From NCBI GenBank assembly GCA_027625915.1, contig JANTQA010000072.1:3410001-3474000 (forward strand): DNA of 64,000 nt, read 5' to 3'. Shown here one piece after another: positions 22,810-35,491 of the stretch (positions are counted from its first letter, which is position 1; each line of letters begins with the position of its first letter). The DNA comes from Anaeramoeba flamelloides. Its lineage: Eukaryota > Metamonada > Anaeramoebidae. The notes beneath the pieces are model-generated. The model was not told where the DNA came from. It did no database searches and was given only the letters and a program-made list of their open reading frames with translations. A program made the position numbers and the translations under genes.

Positions 22810-24530
22810 TATTACCTCTCGAATTTGAAATATGAAGTAAAAATCAGATTACTACAATACCAAACTTACTTTTCAGAGCTATTTTCTGAAATGAATTATT
22901 GTTTTTATAAGGTTTGACTCATTTTTCTTGTTTTTGAAAGGTTTTAAATTCAACATATTTCGAATTTTTTAAATATAGTATATTTTTTGAAAGAAACGAG
23001 AAAAATTATAACCTATAATTGAACCGTACAAAAATACACTTTAAAAATAAAGCCACCAAGTTATAAAATAACTCAGTTTAAAAAATCTACTTAATTTTTT
23101 AAAAAATTACACTAAATATTTTAAACTTGATAAAAAAAAAATTTTTTTGGTTGAAAGAACTGTTCAAATCCATTTTTTATTTTTATTGAAAGAAAAAATC
23201 AGAGTAATACGCCAAATTATGAAATTAAAAATTCCCCAAAAGAATTTTTTTAAAAGCTATAAAATTCAACATAAAATCTAAAGAAATACTTTTTAATTTG
23301 ATTTCTTATAATGAATAATTAATAAAATAATCTTAATTATTTCAGTAGGTAAGAAATTTCTAAAGATTAAAAGTATCAAAAAAGTGTTTCTATTATTTCT
23401 CTGTTTATTAATATTTTCAATTAATCAAAATTAATTCCAATTATTAATTATACTATAAAAATAATACTATCAAAAAACTTATTAAAATAAGGACATTTTG
23501 TTGTGTATAATCTGAATATTTAAAAAAAAATATTAAATGAACTTTTATATTTTATGAAAATAATAAATTTTACGAATAAAATAATTGATCAATTTTTTTT
23601 TTGATCTTCAAGTGTTCAATATTTTATTTATTTTTCTTGAATTTCAAAAAATATGAGTAAATTTTAAATATTATATGTTCATTCAAACTATCAGAAATTA
23701 CTAAAAATGGGATTTCTCTAAAAATACAAATAATTTTTGAAATTTTTCTTTTTGGTTTTTTAAATCCAAAAATTCAACAAAAAAAGATTATACCTGTGAA
23801 CTGGAAAGAAATTTTTGTAAATGAATTTTTTTTACAAATGATAACTCGTTTTTTTCTCAATGGATACGGGGTGTTGTTTAACAATATTTAATTGAATGGT
23901 TGTTTTGAGAAGTTCTGAATAAAACTTTATGAAAAAAAAATAAATAAATAGATTTACAAGTACCATAAGATTTACAATCTCCGAGATATGTAAAAATGTT
24001 TTTCTTGTATCTGGTATACTAGATTGTTATTTTGGTTATGAACTGGTTGATTTAGAGCTTTTCATGATTTTTAAAAGTTGTTCAAAAAGGCAATTTTTAG
24101 AGTTTATTATTTTTTATGTCTTAAATTCGAATTTGAGGGTAAAGGAAGAATAATTTTATAGATAGGCAAGTAAAAAATGTAATTTGTGAGTTGTAAATCG
24201 GAAATTTAATTAATATTTAAATTATTTGGAGCTTTGAAAAAAAAGTTTTTTTCATATAGTACTGAAATAAGCAAAATAAATAGAAACTTACCAGTTCATA
24301 TTTATAAAATTGGATTTAAGTTAGAAAATTGGGTAATTTCAATTAATAAAAAGAAATTATAATTCAAAAAAAAAAAATTAAAAAACTTATCTCTGGATAA
24401 TCTGGCAAAACTAATAAAATTTTGAAAAGAAATAAAAATAAAATTAATTGAAATACAGAAAATTTGCTACCATTTAAAAAAGAAATTTATAATTCTCATT
24501 ATAATGAATTTTTGAATTCTACCATTTAGA

Positions 24531-25050
24531 GGTGTCATTGTTTTTTTTTTTTTTGATTTCAGAAATAAAAATAAAATCCAAGAAATTTTCTTTTAATTTC
24601 AAAAATTAAAAAAAGTACTGTTAACTTTTCTTGAGTTTTCTGTTTATTTAGAAAATCAAAAGATTTTCGATAGGTGTTTTTGAGTTTTCTATTTATTTGG
24701 AAAATCAATAGATTTTCCAAATAAAATAGAAAACCTCAAAAAAAAACCTAGAATACTTCACAAATAAAATAGAAAACCTCAAAAAAAAACTAGAGAACTT
24801 TACTAACAAAATAGAAAACCTCAAAAAAACCTAGAAAATCTAACAAATAAAATAAAAAACTCAAAAAAACCGAGAAAACTTAATAAATAAAATAGAATAT
24901 CAAAAATAAAAAGCAGTCGTTAGGTTTTCCAAAATTTAAAAGATTAGAGTAAAAATTTTGATTTTACTCTATTATTTTGAATTCTGGTTAAAATAGGCAC
25001 TTGGTGACACTCGGAATTAATCTACTGTACTCCACAGCACTCCAAAGCAA
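24531..25050. repeat. Hairpin repeat H2 with five tandem ~40-bp units
   Basis: A foldback pairs GAGTTTTCTATTTATTTGG (about 24681-24700) with CCAAATAAAATAGAAAACCTC (about 24718-24738). The right arm is then repeated about five times to 24910 as AAATAAAATAGAAAACCTC plus AAAAAAACCTAGA with drift. A further hairpin unit starts CGTTAGGTTTTCC at about 24921. The array ends with TAGGCACTTGGTGACACTC, the tail motif also seen in H3 and H4. Confidence 0.6.
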
Positions 25051-26240
25051 TATTTCATAATAATTAAAAACCAAAAAAAGTTATTTATTAATAAAAGATA
25101 TTTAAGTTACCCATCAAACTCGACAATACTAAAATTCAAAATATTTACCAACCATTCTGGCGATAATTCTATGTAATAAAAAAAAATCAAATAAATTTTG
25201 TTCCTTATGTTTAAAGTATGAACAAGAAGAAATAATAGAAAATATTGATCACTTATATGGGTATGTCCTTGCTCTAAAATAGAAAGATTGATTTTTCTGA
25301 ATAAGTTTAAAGAATTAAATTTTAATAAAATAATTTTATTTATGATAACTAAATATTATCTTCCTTTAGTAATATTAGTAAAATCTGTGATTTTACAATT
25401 AAATTTAAAGTTGAAATCAAGTAAAAGGTACCTAGGGTGTAATTTACACTTCCTCCTCAATAAAAAAAAAATAATAATAATAAAAAAATTATTTTTTTTT
25501 TATAAATCACCCAAAAGATAAAGAAATATTTGAATTGAAAAAAAAAAAAATCAAAATTCTTTATTCTTTAATACCAACCAATCTAATCAATCTTAAACTC
25601 TTAAATTCTGATTTCGGAAGTAAAAATAAAAAAAAATTGACTTAAAAAGGCCATTTTTGAACCACTTTTAAAATCCATACCAAGTTGTCGATAGATCAGT
25701 TAATTACCAAAATAACAAGTCACCATACCTGAACCAAGATAATCTTTTTTCAAATTTCAGCGATTATAAACTATATTTAATAGTATATCAAGTAAATTTC
25801 AAAACTGCAGTTTTTGTTGAGGACAGTGTTCGTAGAGTAACTTTTATTTACACTCAAATTAGGTGCCCTAATATTATTTTTTTCAATCACCTTCAGATTC
25901 AAAACAAAAGAGATAGCCAATTTATATACTATAAAATAAAAAACAGAAAAGTTAAAAAAATGAAATCTAGTAGTAATTTTTATCATTTTTCATATTTCAG
26001 TGAGAATCATACTCAAAAATTAATTCGATGGAAACAAAAAAGCATCAAAAACACAAAAGGTAAATATTTTTTCCTCTTAAAAATTCTCTTTCAAGATTCT
26101 ATAAAAGCACAAAATTGAAACAACAGAAAATAAAAGAAGTAATTTAGTTCCTCGTTATCCTTAAACTAAAATACAAAATATAACAATTTCGATTTTATTT
26201 TTTTACCTTTTTATTTCATTTTTTTTCTTTCTTTTTGGTC

Positions 26241-29200
26241 ATGTCTGAAATTGCTAATAAACTTTTAATTCTAATTGCCCACAAAGATGGCATTTTGTCA
26301 CAAATTTATCATCTTCAACACAATGTATTTTCTTTCTTTTTATTTAAGAGAAAAAAAAAAAATTAAAAAAAATTTTTAATCGATCTTTTTCTTCTTTTAA
26401 AAAATCACTTTTCAAAAACCAAATTTTAGTTGAATGATAAATCAACAAGACCAAAATTCTTTGACACCGACAATATGGAAAAAATAGTCTCCAAACATAT
26501 TAAAAAATTCCCATTACCGATCCCCGATAAAATTATCCAATCCCCACAATTTGATGGTTTAAGGAAAAATGGAACAAAATATCGAAGAAAATTGGAAAAT
26601 CTCTATTGGGTGCTGAAAAATGTTTCTGAATTCCACGACCAAGCAATAAAAACTCTTAACGATCTTACCAATGTTACCTTCTCTGTAATTTCTTTTTTTT
26701 TTTTTTTCTTTTAAATTTTTCTTTTTTTTTTTTCTTTTTGTTTATTAAAGCTAAAAAATGGACTCTTATTTATCATTCTTGTATCCAAAATGTCCTATTT
26801 AAACACCTTTTTTTTTTAAAACTTAATAACCCTATTTTCGATTCTTTACATTAGTGGGCAATAAACCCAACTTTGTGTCACCATTTTATGGATCTTTATA
26901 CTGGGCTTATTCAAATCTTGTTATTGATCGACTCATTTGAAAAATGTAAACTCTATCTTTTAATGTATAACACCGCGTATTTGTTCAGCAAGGGCAGAAA
27001 GCTTTCTGGTTATGACAAGGTTGCCAAATTTCTTGATAATTATAAAAAATGTATAATTAAACTCGAAGAAAGTCTTAATCAATATCATAAAACAGTGGAA
27101 TCTATTATTGAGCCTTTAGCGATGACCATTTTCCAATTACAAGACATTAAAGTTAGATTTTTCTTCATTTTTTCTTTGCAAATTGAAACCAAAAAAAAGA
27201 TTGTTTTATTTAACAATTATCCTTTTATATTTTTTTTTTTAATTTTTTTTTTTTTTTTTTTTTTCTTTTTTTCTTTTTTCTTATTTTTAAAAAAAAAATT
27301 AATATTTTTTTTTAATTTCTAAATTACTTTAGCAAATGAGATCTCAGGGTATTTTTTCCTTATCTGTGAACCCTCAAAAATTGACAATCCCAATTGAAGA
27401 TCAACTACATTTCTTAGCACCACATTTCAATAAATTTGTTTTATGGACAGTTTTTGGGATCTTATTTTGTCCACAAACTCTTCAAAATATCACCTTGCTT
27501 AAACTTCTAACTTTTGTTCTTTCAAATTTATGGGTTGTGCCAATATACAGAGACGTTGTTTTTTATCCACACCAACATTATGAAAGTCTTATTAAGCTAT
27601 CAAAATATAAAAAATTAAAAATCAAAACCCATAAGAAAAAAATTAATCAAACAGTTCAAGCTTCGTTACAAAAAGCACCAAAATTTCATAAGTCTATGAG
27701 AATATTCCTGAAACAAGAAATTAATTCTCTTACAAATTTATTAAAAAATGCACCAGGGCTAATCCCACTGAAAATTAATGTAATGAAATTTTTTTTTTTT
27801 TTTTTTCGCTTTTTTTGACTTTTCTTTTCTTTTCAAACTTGGCTTGTGAATTCAAAAAATTTATTAATACTTTTAAATGTTTCTTTTTTTTTTTTTTTGT
27901 TTTTTTTGCTATCCTATTTCAGAAATTGTATTAAATCAAAATAAATTTAAAAAGATCTAAACATTTTAAAAAACTATTTCTTCTCAAATGAAATCTTAAC
28001 TTTAGTAAAAAATGTAAAATAATACGCTATCATATAATTTATTCCCCCCCAAAAGCATTTAAAGAAAATGGGGCAATATTATATCAAAAATTAAAATCAA
28101 ATACAAGCTTACCTAAAAAATGTACTTTTTTAAAAATATTTTTGAGATTAGTGATTATTTGCTTTTTATTGACCAGTTATTTTGTTTTCTATGATAACGA
28201 GGAAATTAGTTAATACCATTGAATGATAAAATTTTTAAAAACTTGGATATTTGAACCTAAAATCTCAACTTGAAAAAAAAAAAAAAATTGATTTAATACA
28301 GATTTTAAAAAAAAAGGGAGGAATAAAAGTCTTCAAAATTGTTTATCAAACTGTTTAATTCAGTCTTTTAATCAGTTTGCATAACATTTTTTTAAAAACT
28401 TTGAATCTTCATTTTTTTAAAAATGGCTGTTTAATTATTTTAAAATATATAGAGAAAAAGGAAAAAAAAAACAAGAACTACAATCAAAATTAAAATTTGT
28501 AATTCTTTATAAAATCTTTCTTTTTTTCAAACTATAATGTTTATTAATTTTAATACTTTAGTAAACAATATAAAAGATAAAAGCATGATATTTTTTTTTT
28601 TTTTTCCATTAAAGAGTGAGTACAACAAAAGTTCACTTGTTTGCCGTTAGGTTTTTTTTTACTTTGAGAAAGAAACCGAAAATTTATATAATTTTCGGTT
28701 TCTTTCTCAAATTAAAAAAAACTAGGCACTTTTCGTTAGGTTTTCTTGAGTTTAAAAGAATTGAGAATTATCAAAGATTTTATTCTATTCTTTTAAATTA
28801 AAAAAAAACCGCCCTTATCTTTTCTTGAGTTTTTTGTTTATTTCTGAAATTAAAAAAAAACCTAGGCACTCTACTCTACGGCACTATATGGCACTATATG
28901 GCACTCTACGGCACTTTTCTGAAACCCTAAATTTATTTAGAGCTTTTTTATCCTCGCTATAATGTAGAAAAGATTATAACTCATAGCTTAGATTTTCTTT
29001 AAAAAATAAAAAGAAAAATTAGAAAAATCCATTCTTTAAAAAACAGTTGTTGAGGGAATTCAAATCTTACTGTTACTTTTAAATATTTTATTTAAACAAA
29101 AAAATATTACAAAAAAAAAATTTAAAATTTATTTGATCAAAATGATTTAAATATAATACTAACCATCTTTATTCCCTTTTATAAGTTATATTAAATTTTA

Positions 29201-32200
29201 ATGATATGAATTTTAATACAAGATACAAAATTATCAATTTCTAACATATCACAAGGCAATTAATAGAAAAGACATATTTGTTTATGAGTTTTACTTTAAA
29301 ATCCCCAAATTTTTTTTTTATTTTTATAATAGATTTAATCAATTACATCACAATATTTTTTACCTCTAAAATAACAAAATCAACAAAATTTTGTGAAATA
29401 TAAAGTACAAATATTCACAAGATTTCTATTTCTATGTCTTTTCAAATAATTTTGTTTTATTCTTTGACTTATTATTGTAAACTTTTTTAAGAAAGGAGTA
29501 ACACAAAAAAATAGAAAAAATTAATTATTATTATTCGCAAATTTTTCTGATACATTCATTTGAAAAAAAAGAGAATACAAAAAGTGTCAAAAAGTAGCAT
29601 TTGAAAACATTTTAAAAGAAATAAAACAATATTTGAAAACTTTTGTTTTTCACTTTTTTAAAATAACTAATTTCAAAATCGGTGTCTTACTTTTAAAAGT
29701 TTTTTACTAAATTTGTAATTTTTCCGAAAATTATGAAACTTTTAAGGTGTGACAAAAAGTAGAGAGGTGAATTTTTCAAAAAAAACAGAGGTTTGTAATT
29801 TCAAAAAATTCAATTTTAATAAAAGAATAAAAATATTTGTTTTTTTTTTTTTTTTTTTTGAAGAATTTTTTTTTGTAATTTGAATTTCTGTTTCTTTCTC
29901 AAGCACCTTTCTTTTACTTTTAAATACAATATAATGTTAATATATACATCAAATATATTGCCACACACCCACTAGAAGTTTATCTTAAAAGTTTTACCTT
30001 TTTTTAATAAATTTGTAGCCTCTCCCATTGTTGCATACCTAAAAGCATCATAGTTTTTGGAAAAATTATAAATTTATTAAAAAAACTTAAAAAATTGGAT
30101 CTAGACACTCTTTGAATTACAAGACACAAATTTAGTCAATTCAAAATTCTCTCTTTACCAGATTAAGTATTTTCAACATTTAATTCTGAACAAGAAATCC
30201 AAAAATATAAAAAATTAATACATCGGTTTTTATGTATATGTAATTAAAATCTTTAAACTTCAAAGAAAAAAAAAACTTTAATTAAAAATTTAATATATCA
30301 AAATATTTTTCAAAATTAATATCAAAAAAATAAAACAAATCAAACTAAACTCAAAAATAAAAATAATACTTTAATAAATAAATAGATTATTTATAGTTTA
30401 CTGGGACTTTGTAGATATGAAGTAATGTGGTATTTCCACCATCTAAGCTCACCACCAAAAAAGGGGAAGCTAGCACAGGATGATTTTAATAATGAAAATG
30501 TTGCGGCATTAATTTATTTATCTGATATACTTTGTAGCTTAGTCTCAAAATATGAAAAGGTTATTAAAAGGTATTATATTAAATATGTATCTGATATTGA
30601 TTCAGAAGTGTTATTCGACTTGTTTCAAAAGCATTTAGAAAATAGAAAAGATATCAGCCGTGGTATTAAAGTAGGTATTGGGTCATTAATTAACCAAATA
30701 TCTGATTTAGATATAAAAACACTTGAAACTGGTGATTATGATTTTAACATTTTTAGGGTTGAATGGCTGAGATGTGAATCTTTATTATCCAATAAAACTT
30801 TAACAAAATCGAACCAATTGTTATCACAATTTGGCGAATTTGCAAAAGAAATGGCACTTCTTATTGAGCATACTCGAAATATTGATTCTGTTACTGATTC
30901 TTTAGATATGTATGGTGGGTTACATACATTATATCCTTATATTGAAGAAGTTTTATTTGTGTTTAAAGAAGCTATTAAAGGTAATTTATTATTATTATTT
31001 ATATTATTATTTATTATAATACTCTCTGTTGGAAAAAAAATAATCTGAAAATAATTTTCTTTTCCACCTTTCCAAAAAATGATTACACATACCATCAACA
31101 AAGTTGACTTTTATTGAATATTCCCATTAAATTGGTTATGTTATGAGGTTTTCTTTAACAATTGTAATTAAAATGATTTATTTCAATTTTGGAAATATAA
31201 ATGAAAATTCTGTTCAATTATATTTTTCGATACACAGTATTATTATTTTTAATCATTATTTACAAAAAAAAATAAAAATGTTAATATAATACAAAAACAA
31301 AAATAATAACAAAAAAAAACAAAAACAAAAATTATTAATTTTCAAAAAAAAAAAAAAAAAAACATAAATAATAACAAAAAAACAAAAACAATAACAAAAA
31401 AAACAAAAACAATATAATTTATTATAAAAAAATAAAAAATAAAAAATAAAAAATAAAAAAATAGGGACAAATGGAGAACAAAAATATTCAATTTCTTATT
31501 TACATTTATTAAAAAACTTTTATAAAATTATTCATCCTACAAATTATGAAGAATTAGAAGATCTTGGTGATGATTCATCAAGTATGGCAGAAGAATTTTT
31601 ACGTATCATTGCACTTCGAGTGGCAGGATTAGTAAGAAGCATTGCCGGTGGCAAGGGTTTTTTAAATTTAGAAAACCAAACGAAAGCAATTAATATTCCA
31701 AGAGAAATTCATATGAAAAACCAACTGGAATTAAAGGGGCAAAAGTATGTCTCTAAAAAGCCAGGGAGCGAATCTAGTTTTAAAAATGAAAAATCATTTT
31801 CTCACATTAGGAATTGGGAAGTGCAGTTATCCTTGCTTTGTGAGTTAATGAATACCTATAAGCAAGTAACCATTTATGATACGCTCTTCATCCCAACACA
31901 ATTCGTGAAGGAATTTTTAGAGTCTGTCATTAAAAAGCACATTATGAAATTGCTTTATGTCGAAATTGATCCCCAAAAGGCAAAAAAAAAAAAATATCAT
32001 GTGGATGTGAAGCGACCAGAAAGGCCATCACTTTTCTTGAAGGGGCTAAACAGTTTAATCTATGCCACAAAGCTGGTTGAAAATTCTCTAAAAATTGATA
32101 CTGAAGAAATCATTCGCCAAGCCTTATTATCTCAAATATTTGAAGGCAATGAAGGCGCCAAGGGGCAATTGATCGATTATGAAAAGAAAACCAAATATTC

Positions 32201-33383
32201 TAATTCCATGGTCATTGCATATATCAATTGGTTTAAAAGCTTTATCAAAAATTATTTGCCCATTTCCATTTATTCTACAACCCAGCGAGCGTTTTTGTCC
32301 ATCAAGCAAATGCCATACAAGGCAGAATTATATTTTTCCAACATTGAAATGGAATCATTATGCTCATTGATCGGCCCCTACGGCGTCCGAATGCTGGACA
32401 ACACGCTAATAGATTCATTATTAAACGATCTGATTTCAATCAAAGAAATTTTAGTCAAAAATACACCAGAACTAATTCGAATGTCCAAGAATTATCACGA
32501 AATGGAAACCACTTGGGAACTATTGAAAAAAATGGTGATGCTTGATCAATTAAATCAATTAACAACCAAAATCGGTGCCATTTTGCAATTAAGAAAAATG
32601 TTACACATCTCTCTTGGCAAATCCATTAAGGATAATGCGCCTTTAATTTATGACAACATTAAGGTCACCTTTGAATTATATCCAAACAGCCCAAACAACC
32701 CTAAAGAATTCGTAGATATGGATTGCTTTGCACAATCAATTGGAATTACCCAAAAGACCTCGGTGGATCACCCATTCAAATTGGGCATCTTAAAATTGCA
32801 GAAACTCAAGAAATTAAGAGCCTCTTGGGAATTGCTACCGTTCCTTTTCGCCTCGAGCTTTTATAGCTTTGACTGGCTAAAGGGCAAATACAACCCTGAC
32901 TACGATGCACACTTAAATAACTATCATCTGATGAACATCGCCTTACAAAAGTTATTTACAATCCCAATTATCCTCAAGTCTGAAGAATCTGAAGAGGACG
33001 AAATTAACCAAGAAAAAATGTTGAAAGATTCCTTAAAGAAATATATCGAAATTAGTTCCTTTGTTTTATTATTACTTTCACAACGATCAGATTTGAAAAA
33101 GCCTCTGCCATTGAATTCAATGTTTGTATTTTTGGAAAACTTTGTTGACAAATGTACCTGGCTAAGTTTGGATGTTATTGAACAATATTTGCCCTATAAT
33201 TTGCTCAGAGAAATGTATGCTAAACAGTTTAGAGATTCCATAAATAAGAAGAAGAAGAAAACTAAAATTGACCTTCAACAAGAACACGAAAACGAAATTG
33301 AAAAAGAACAAGGCGAAATAAATAAAAACAATGATGAAAATGAGGATGATGAAAATGAGGATGAAGATGAAGAAGAAGATTAA
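26241..33383 (+). CDS. NCKAP1: Nap1/NCKAP1 (Hem family), WAVE regulatory complex subunit, six exons
   Basis: Nap1 pairs with Sra1 in the WAVE/SCAR complex, which activates Arp2/3 actin branching downstream of Rac. Exons: 26241-26324, 26430-26684, 26855-27151, 27333-27779, 30386-30980, 31465-33383. All introns are GT-AG and phases agree; product ~1198 residues (human ~1128). Similarity to remembered human NCKAP1 runs end to end: KLLILIAHKDGILSQIY, IVSKHIKKFPLP, NAPGLIPLKIN, YEKVIKRYYIKYVSDID, KGKGxFNL-type GGKGFLNLENQ, and LIGPYGVRMLDNTLIDSLL (human LLGPYGMKFLSESLM). Exon 5 is placed at 30386 because this keeps phase and gives the 28-residue spacing seen in human. Intron 4 is 2606 bp with a hairpin repeat; intron 5 carries a MITE-like element. 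The C-terminal tail is strongly acidic. Complete and apparently functional. Confidence 0.93.
28636..28925. repeat. Hairpin repeat H3 within Nap1 intron 4
   Basis: Starts GCCGTTAGGTTTTTTTTTAC and forms a near-perfect stem: TTTGAGAAAGAAACCGAAAA (28663 onward) pairs with TTTTCGGTTTCTTTCTCAAA. A second and third unit follow, each beginning TTAGGT or a variant and ending in AAAAAAACCTAGGCACT. The tail is GGCACTATATGGCACTATAT and related 10-bp repeats to about 28920. Same family as H1, H2, H4 and H5. Confidence 0.7.
31019..31241. mobile_element. MITE-like inverted-repeat element, family 2, copy in Nap1 intron 5
   Basis: The left arm ATACTCTCTGTTGGAAAA then CCACCTTTCCAAAAAATG pairs imperfectly with the right arm TTTTGGAAATATAAATGAAAA then TACACAGTATT. 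The left arm strongly resembles that of the copy at 41895 (CACCTTTCCAAAAAATAATC). It lies wholly inside intron 5 and is removed by splicing. Confidence 0.45.
31262..31460. repeat. A-rich simple repeats in Nap1 intron 5
   Basis: Runs of AAAACAAAAACAAAAAT-type and AAAAATAAAAAATAAAAAAT-type units occupy the 3' half of the intron, up to the acceptor at 31464. This intron end is A-rich rather than T-rich, unlike most others in the window. Confidence 0.8.
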
Positions 33384-34518
33384 ATAAAAAAAATAAAGTA
33401 TTTCTATTTTTGATTTTTTTGAATTAATGATTTTTTATTTCTGTTTCTTTTTTCTTTTCTTTTCCTTTTTCTCTTTTTTTTTTATTATAATTCTGTGATT
33501 TGGTTTTCCTGAATTTTTTTTTTCTTTTGCTATTTCTTTCAAATTTTTTTAATAAAGATCTTTATTATTTTTATTTATTGAAAAAATATAAATTTTTAAA
33601 AATAACAATAAATTATTTCTTCTCTTTGACTAATTTTAAAAAATCTTTTTAATTTCTTTAAAAAATATTTAGAATATTTCTAATAAATAACAATAAATAA
33701 ATTATTTAAAATTTAATCCTTTTTTTTATTGTTACAATGAAGGATATTAAGAAATTTGAATTTATTTTTTTTGAGAAAATAAATTATCTTTTTACTCTTG
33801 ATAATAAGCTTAAACTAATATATATTGTCACAGGCAAGAATAGTTGTGTAGATTGTTAACGAATTTTTTATTAATTTAGAAAATAATAAAATTATTAACG
33901 GTGCTGTTTATGTTAATCACCTTAGAGAACCAAAGAAAGTATCAAAATAATAAATTCAACGTTTTCAGGAATGAATTCATTGGGAAAATAAAATTTTAAA
34001 TTTTTATTTATCAATTTTTGAATAATTAAAAAAAGTACATAAACTAATTTTGAGAACTATTCATAAATTGATTCCAATTTGTTTTCAAACTTGAAATAGG
34101 GATGATAAATAAAAAAAAAGAGTAAATTAAATTATTCAAAAGTTCTACATTACACGATCATGAAAAAATTTTTTTTCAAAAAAAAATTAAATTTTTGCTA
34201 ATTTTACCCTTTTTAATAACTTCAATTAGAATAAACACTATTGGTTAATAAAGGATCTTTGATCAAAAAATATTTTTCAAAGATATTTTACAATTTAAGT
34301 TGGAAAATCCAATTTTCCAGTTTCGATTATTATTTTTTTTTCGATTTAATAGTAAATAATTTGAAAATTTTTTCTTCATAGCTAAGAGGTTATAATCATA
34401 TATTTTAAAAGTATTTTAAATTTAATAAAAATCTTTCAAACTGATAACCAATTTTTTTGACTCATAAAGAATAATTTATTAATATAAATTGAAAAAAATT
34501 ATTTTTTCTTTGATTTTC

Positions 34519-34790
34519 CGTTAGGTTTTTTTTAATTTTTGAAATAAACAGAAAATTTTCAAAAATTTTCGGTTTATTACAAAAAGTAAAAAAAACCTAG
34601 GACACTTTTCTTTAGATTTTTATTAATTTTTGAAATAAACAGAAAATTTTATAAATTTTCGATTTATTCCAAAAAGTAAAAAAAAATAGTCGTTATCTTT
34701 TCCAGGATTTAAAAGAATTGAGTAAAATCTTTGATTTTTCTCCATTCTTTTTAATTCTGGAAAAGCTAGGCACTCTACGGACACTCTTAA
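34519..34790. repeat. Hairpin repeat H4, three palindromic units
   Basis: Unit 1: CGTTAGGTTTTTTTTAATTT, loop, then AGTAAAAAAAACCTAGG. Unit 2 is a similar but eroded copy (34612-34690). Unit 3 is TTTTCCAGGATTTAAAAGAA paired with TTTTTAATTCTGGAAAA, ending GCTAGGCACTCTACGGACAC. The tail matches H2 and H3. Confidence 0.7.
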
Positions 34791-35166
34791 TATTTATCAT
34801 CAGTTATTTTTTTTCTGTGTTTGAGTTTTTTTAGATGATAAGGTTGTTTTCAAAACTATTAGTTATTATCTCTTCAAAAAAATATCCCAAAGTTGAGTTT
34901 AAAGAAAATTGAGTGTCACATCCATTTAAAATTTTTTACCCCAAAATTGACCTTTTTTCCTAGACTAGAGACTTTTAAAAATCATAGTACTATGAACAAC
35001 AATAAATACAACAACCCCAAGATTTTTAAGATTTTTGATTGTTAATTATGTTTTGAATAAGCTCGATTAACAAGGATGAAATGATAATTGAAGTTGTAGT
35101 TTTGTCTAACCTTTTGTTTTTCAATTTTATTTTTTCATACTAGTGTAGTGTAAATCTGAATCTTGT

Positions 35167-35491
35167 AAAAAATAGAGTTTTTACAATTTAAGAGACAAAT
35201 AAAGAGTACCGTGCATTTATCCAAATTTTAGTTATTGTAAATATAATATCGGATGATCTTAATTAACTAATAATCATTTTAATGAAAAAAATCATTGAAT
35301 AAATACCAATCTTTTAATTTTTTTAATAGAATCATTTATTAAACAATGAACCGGTATTCACCAAATGATTTTATATTGAAAATCCATTTGAGCTCAAAAA
35401 TCAAAAGGGATGTTTTGTTTACTAAAACTGAATTTTGGGTAAATACACGGTACTCTTTATTTGTCTCTTAAATTGTAAAAACTCGATTTTT
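35167..35491. mobile_element. Terminal-inverted-repeat element, single copy
   Basis: The left arm AGAGTTTTTACAATTTAAGA then GACAAATAAAGAGTACCGTG is repeated in reverse complement at 35440-35490 with few changes. Weaker pairing continues inward through CCAAATTTTAGTT / AACTGAATTTTGGG, making arms of ~75 bp around a ~175-bp centre. No ORF. Fits a MITE; target duplication is unclear, so the superfamily is open. Confidence 0.65.

Larger units (their letters stand above)
21593..26240. other. Intergenic region with MITE and tandem repeats
   Basis: 4.6 kb without a supported gene. It holds a Tc1-like MITE (22613-22809), a short TA run near 22181-22199 and a hairpin/tandem-repeat array (24531-25050). 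Frames at 25288-25521 and 25777-25986 have no domain and are composed of A/T-rich codons. The last few hundred bases are the 5' flank of the Nap1 gene. Confidence 0.5.

Noticed and set aside
30397-30424. Acceptor at TATAG 30396 for Nap1 exon 5
   Set aside because: It breaks the reading frame with exon 4; the acceptor at 30385 keeps phase and restores the spacing seen in human NCKAP1.
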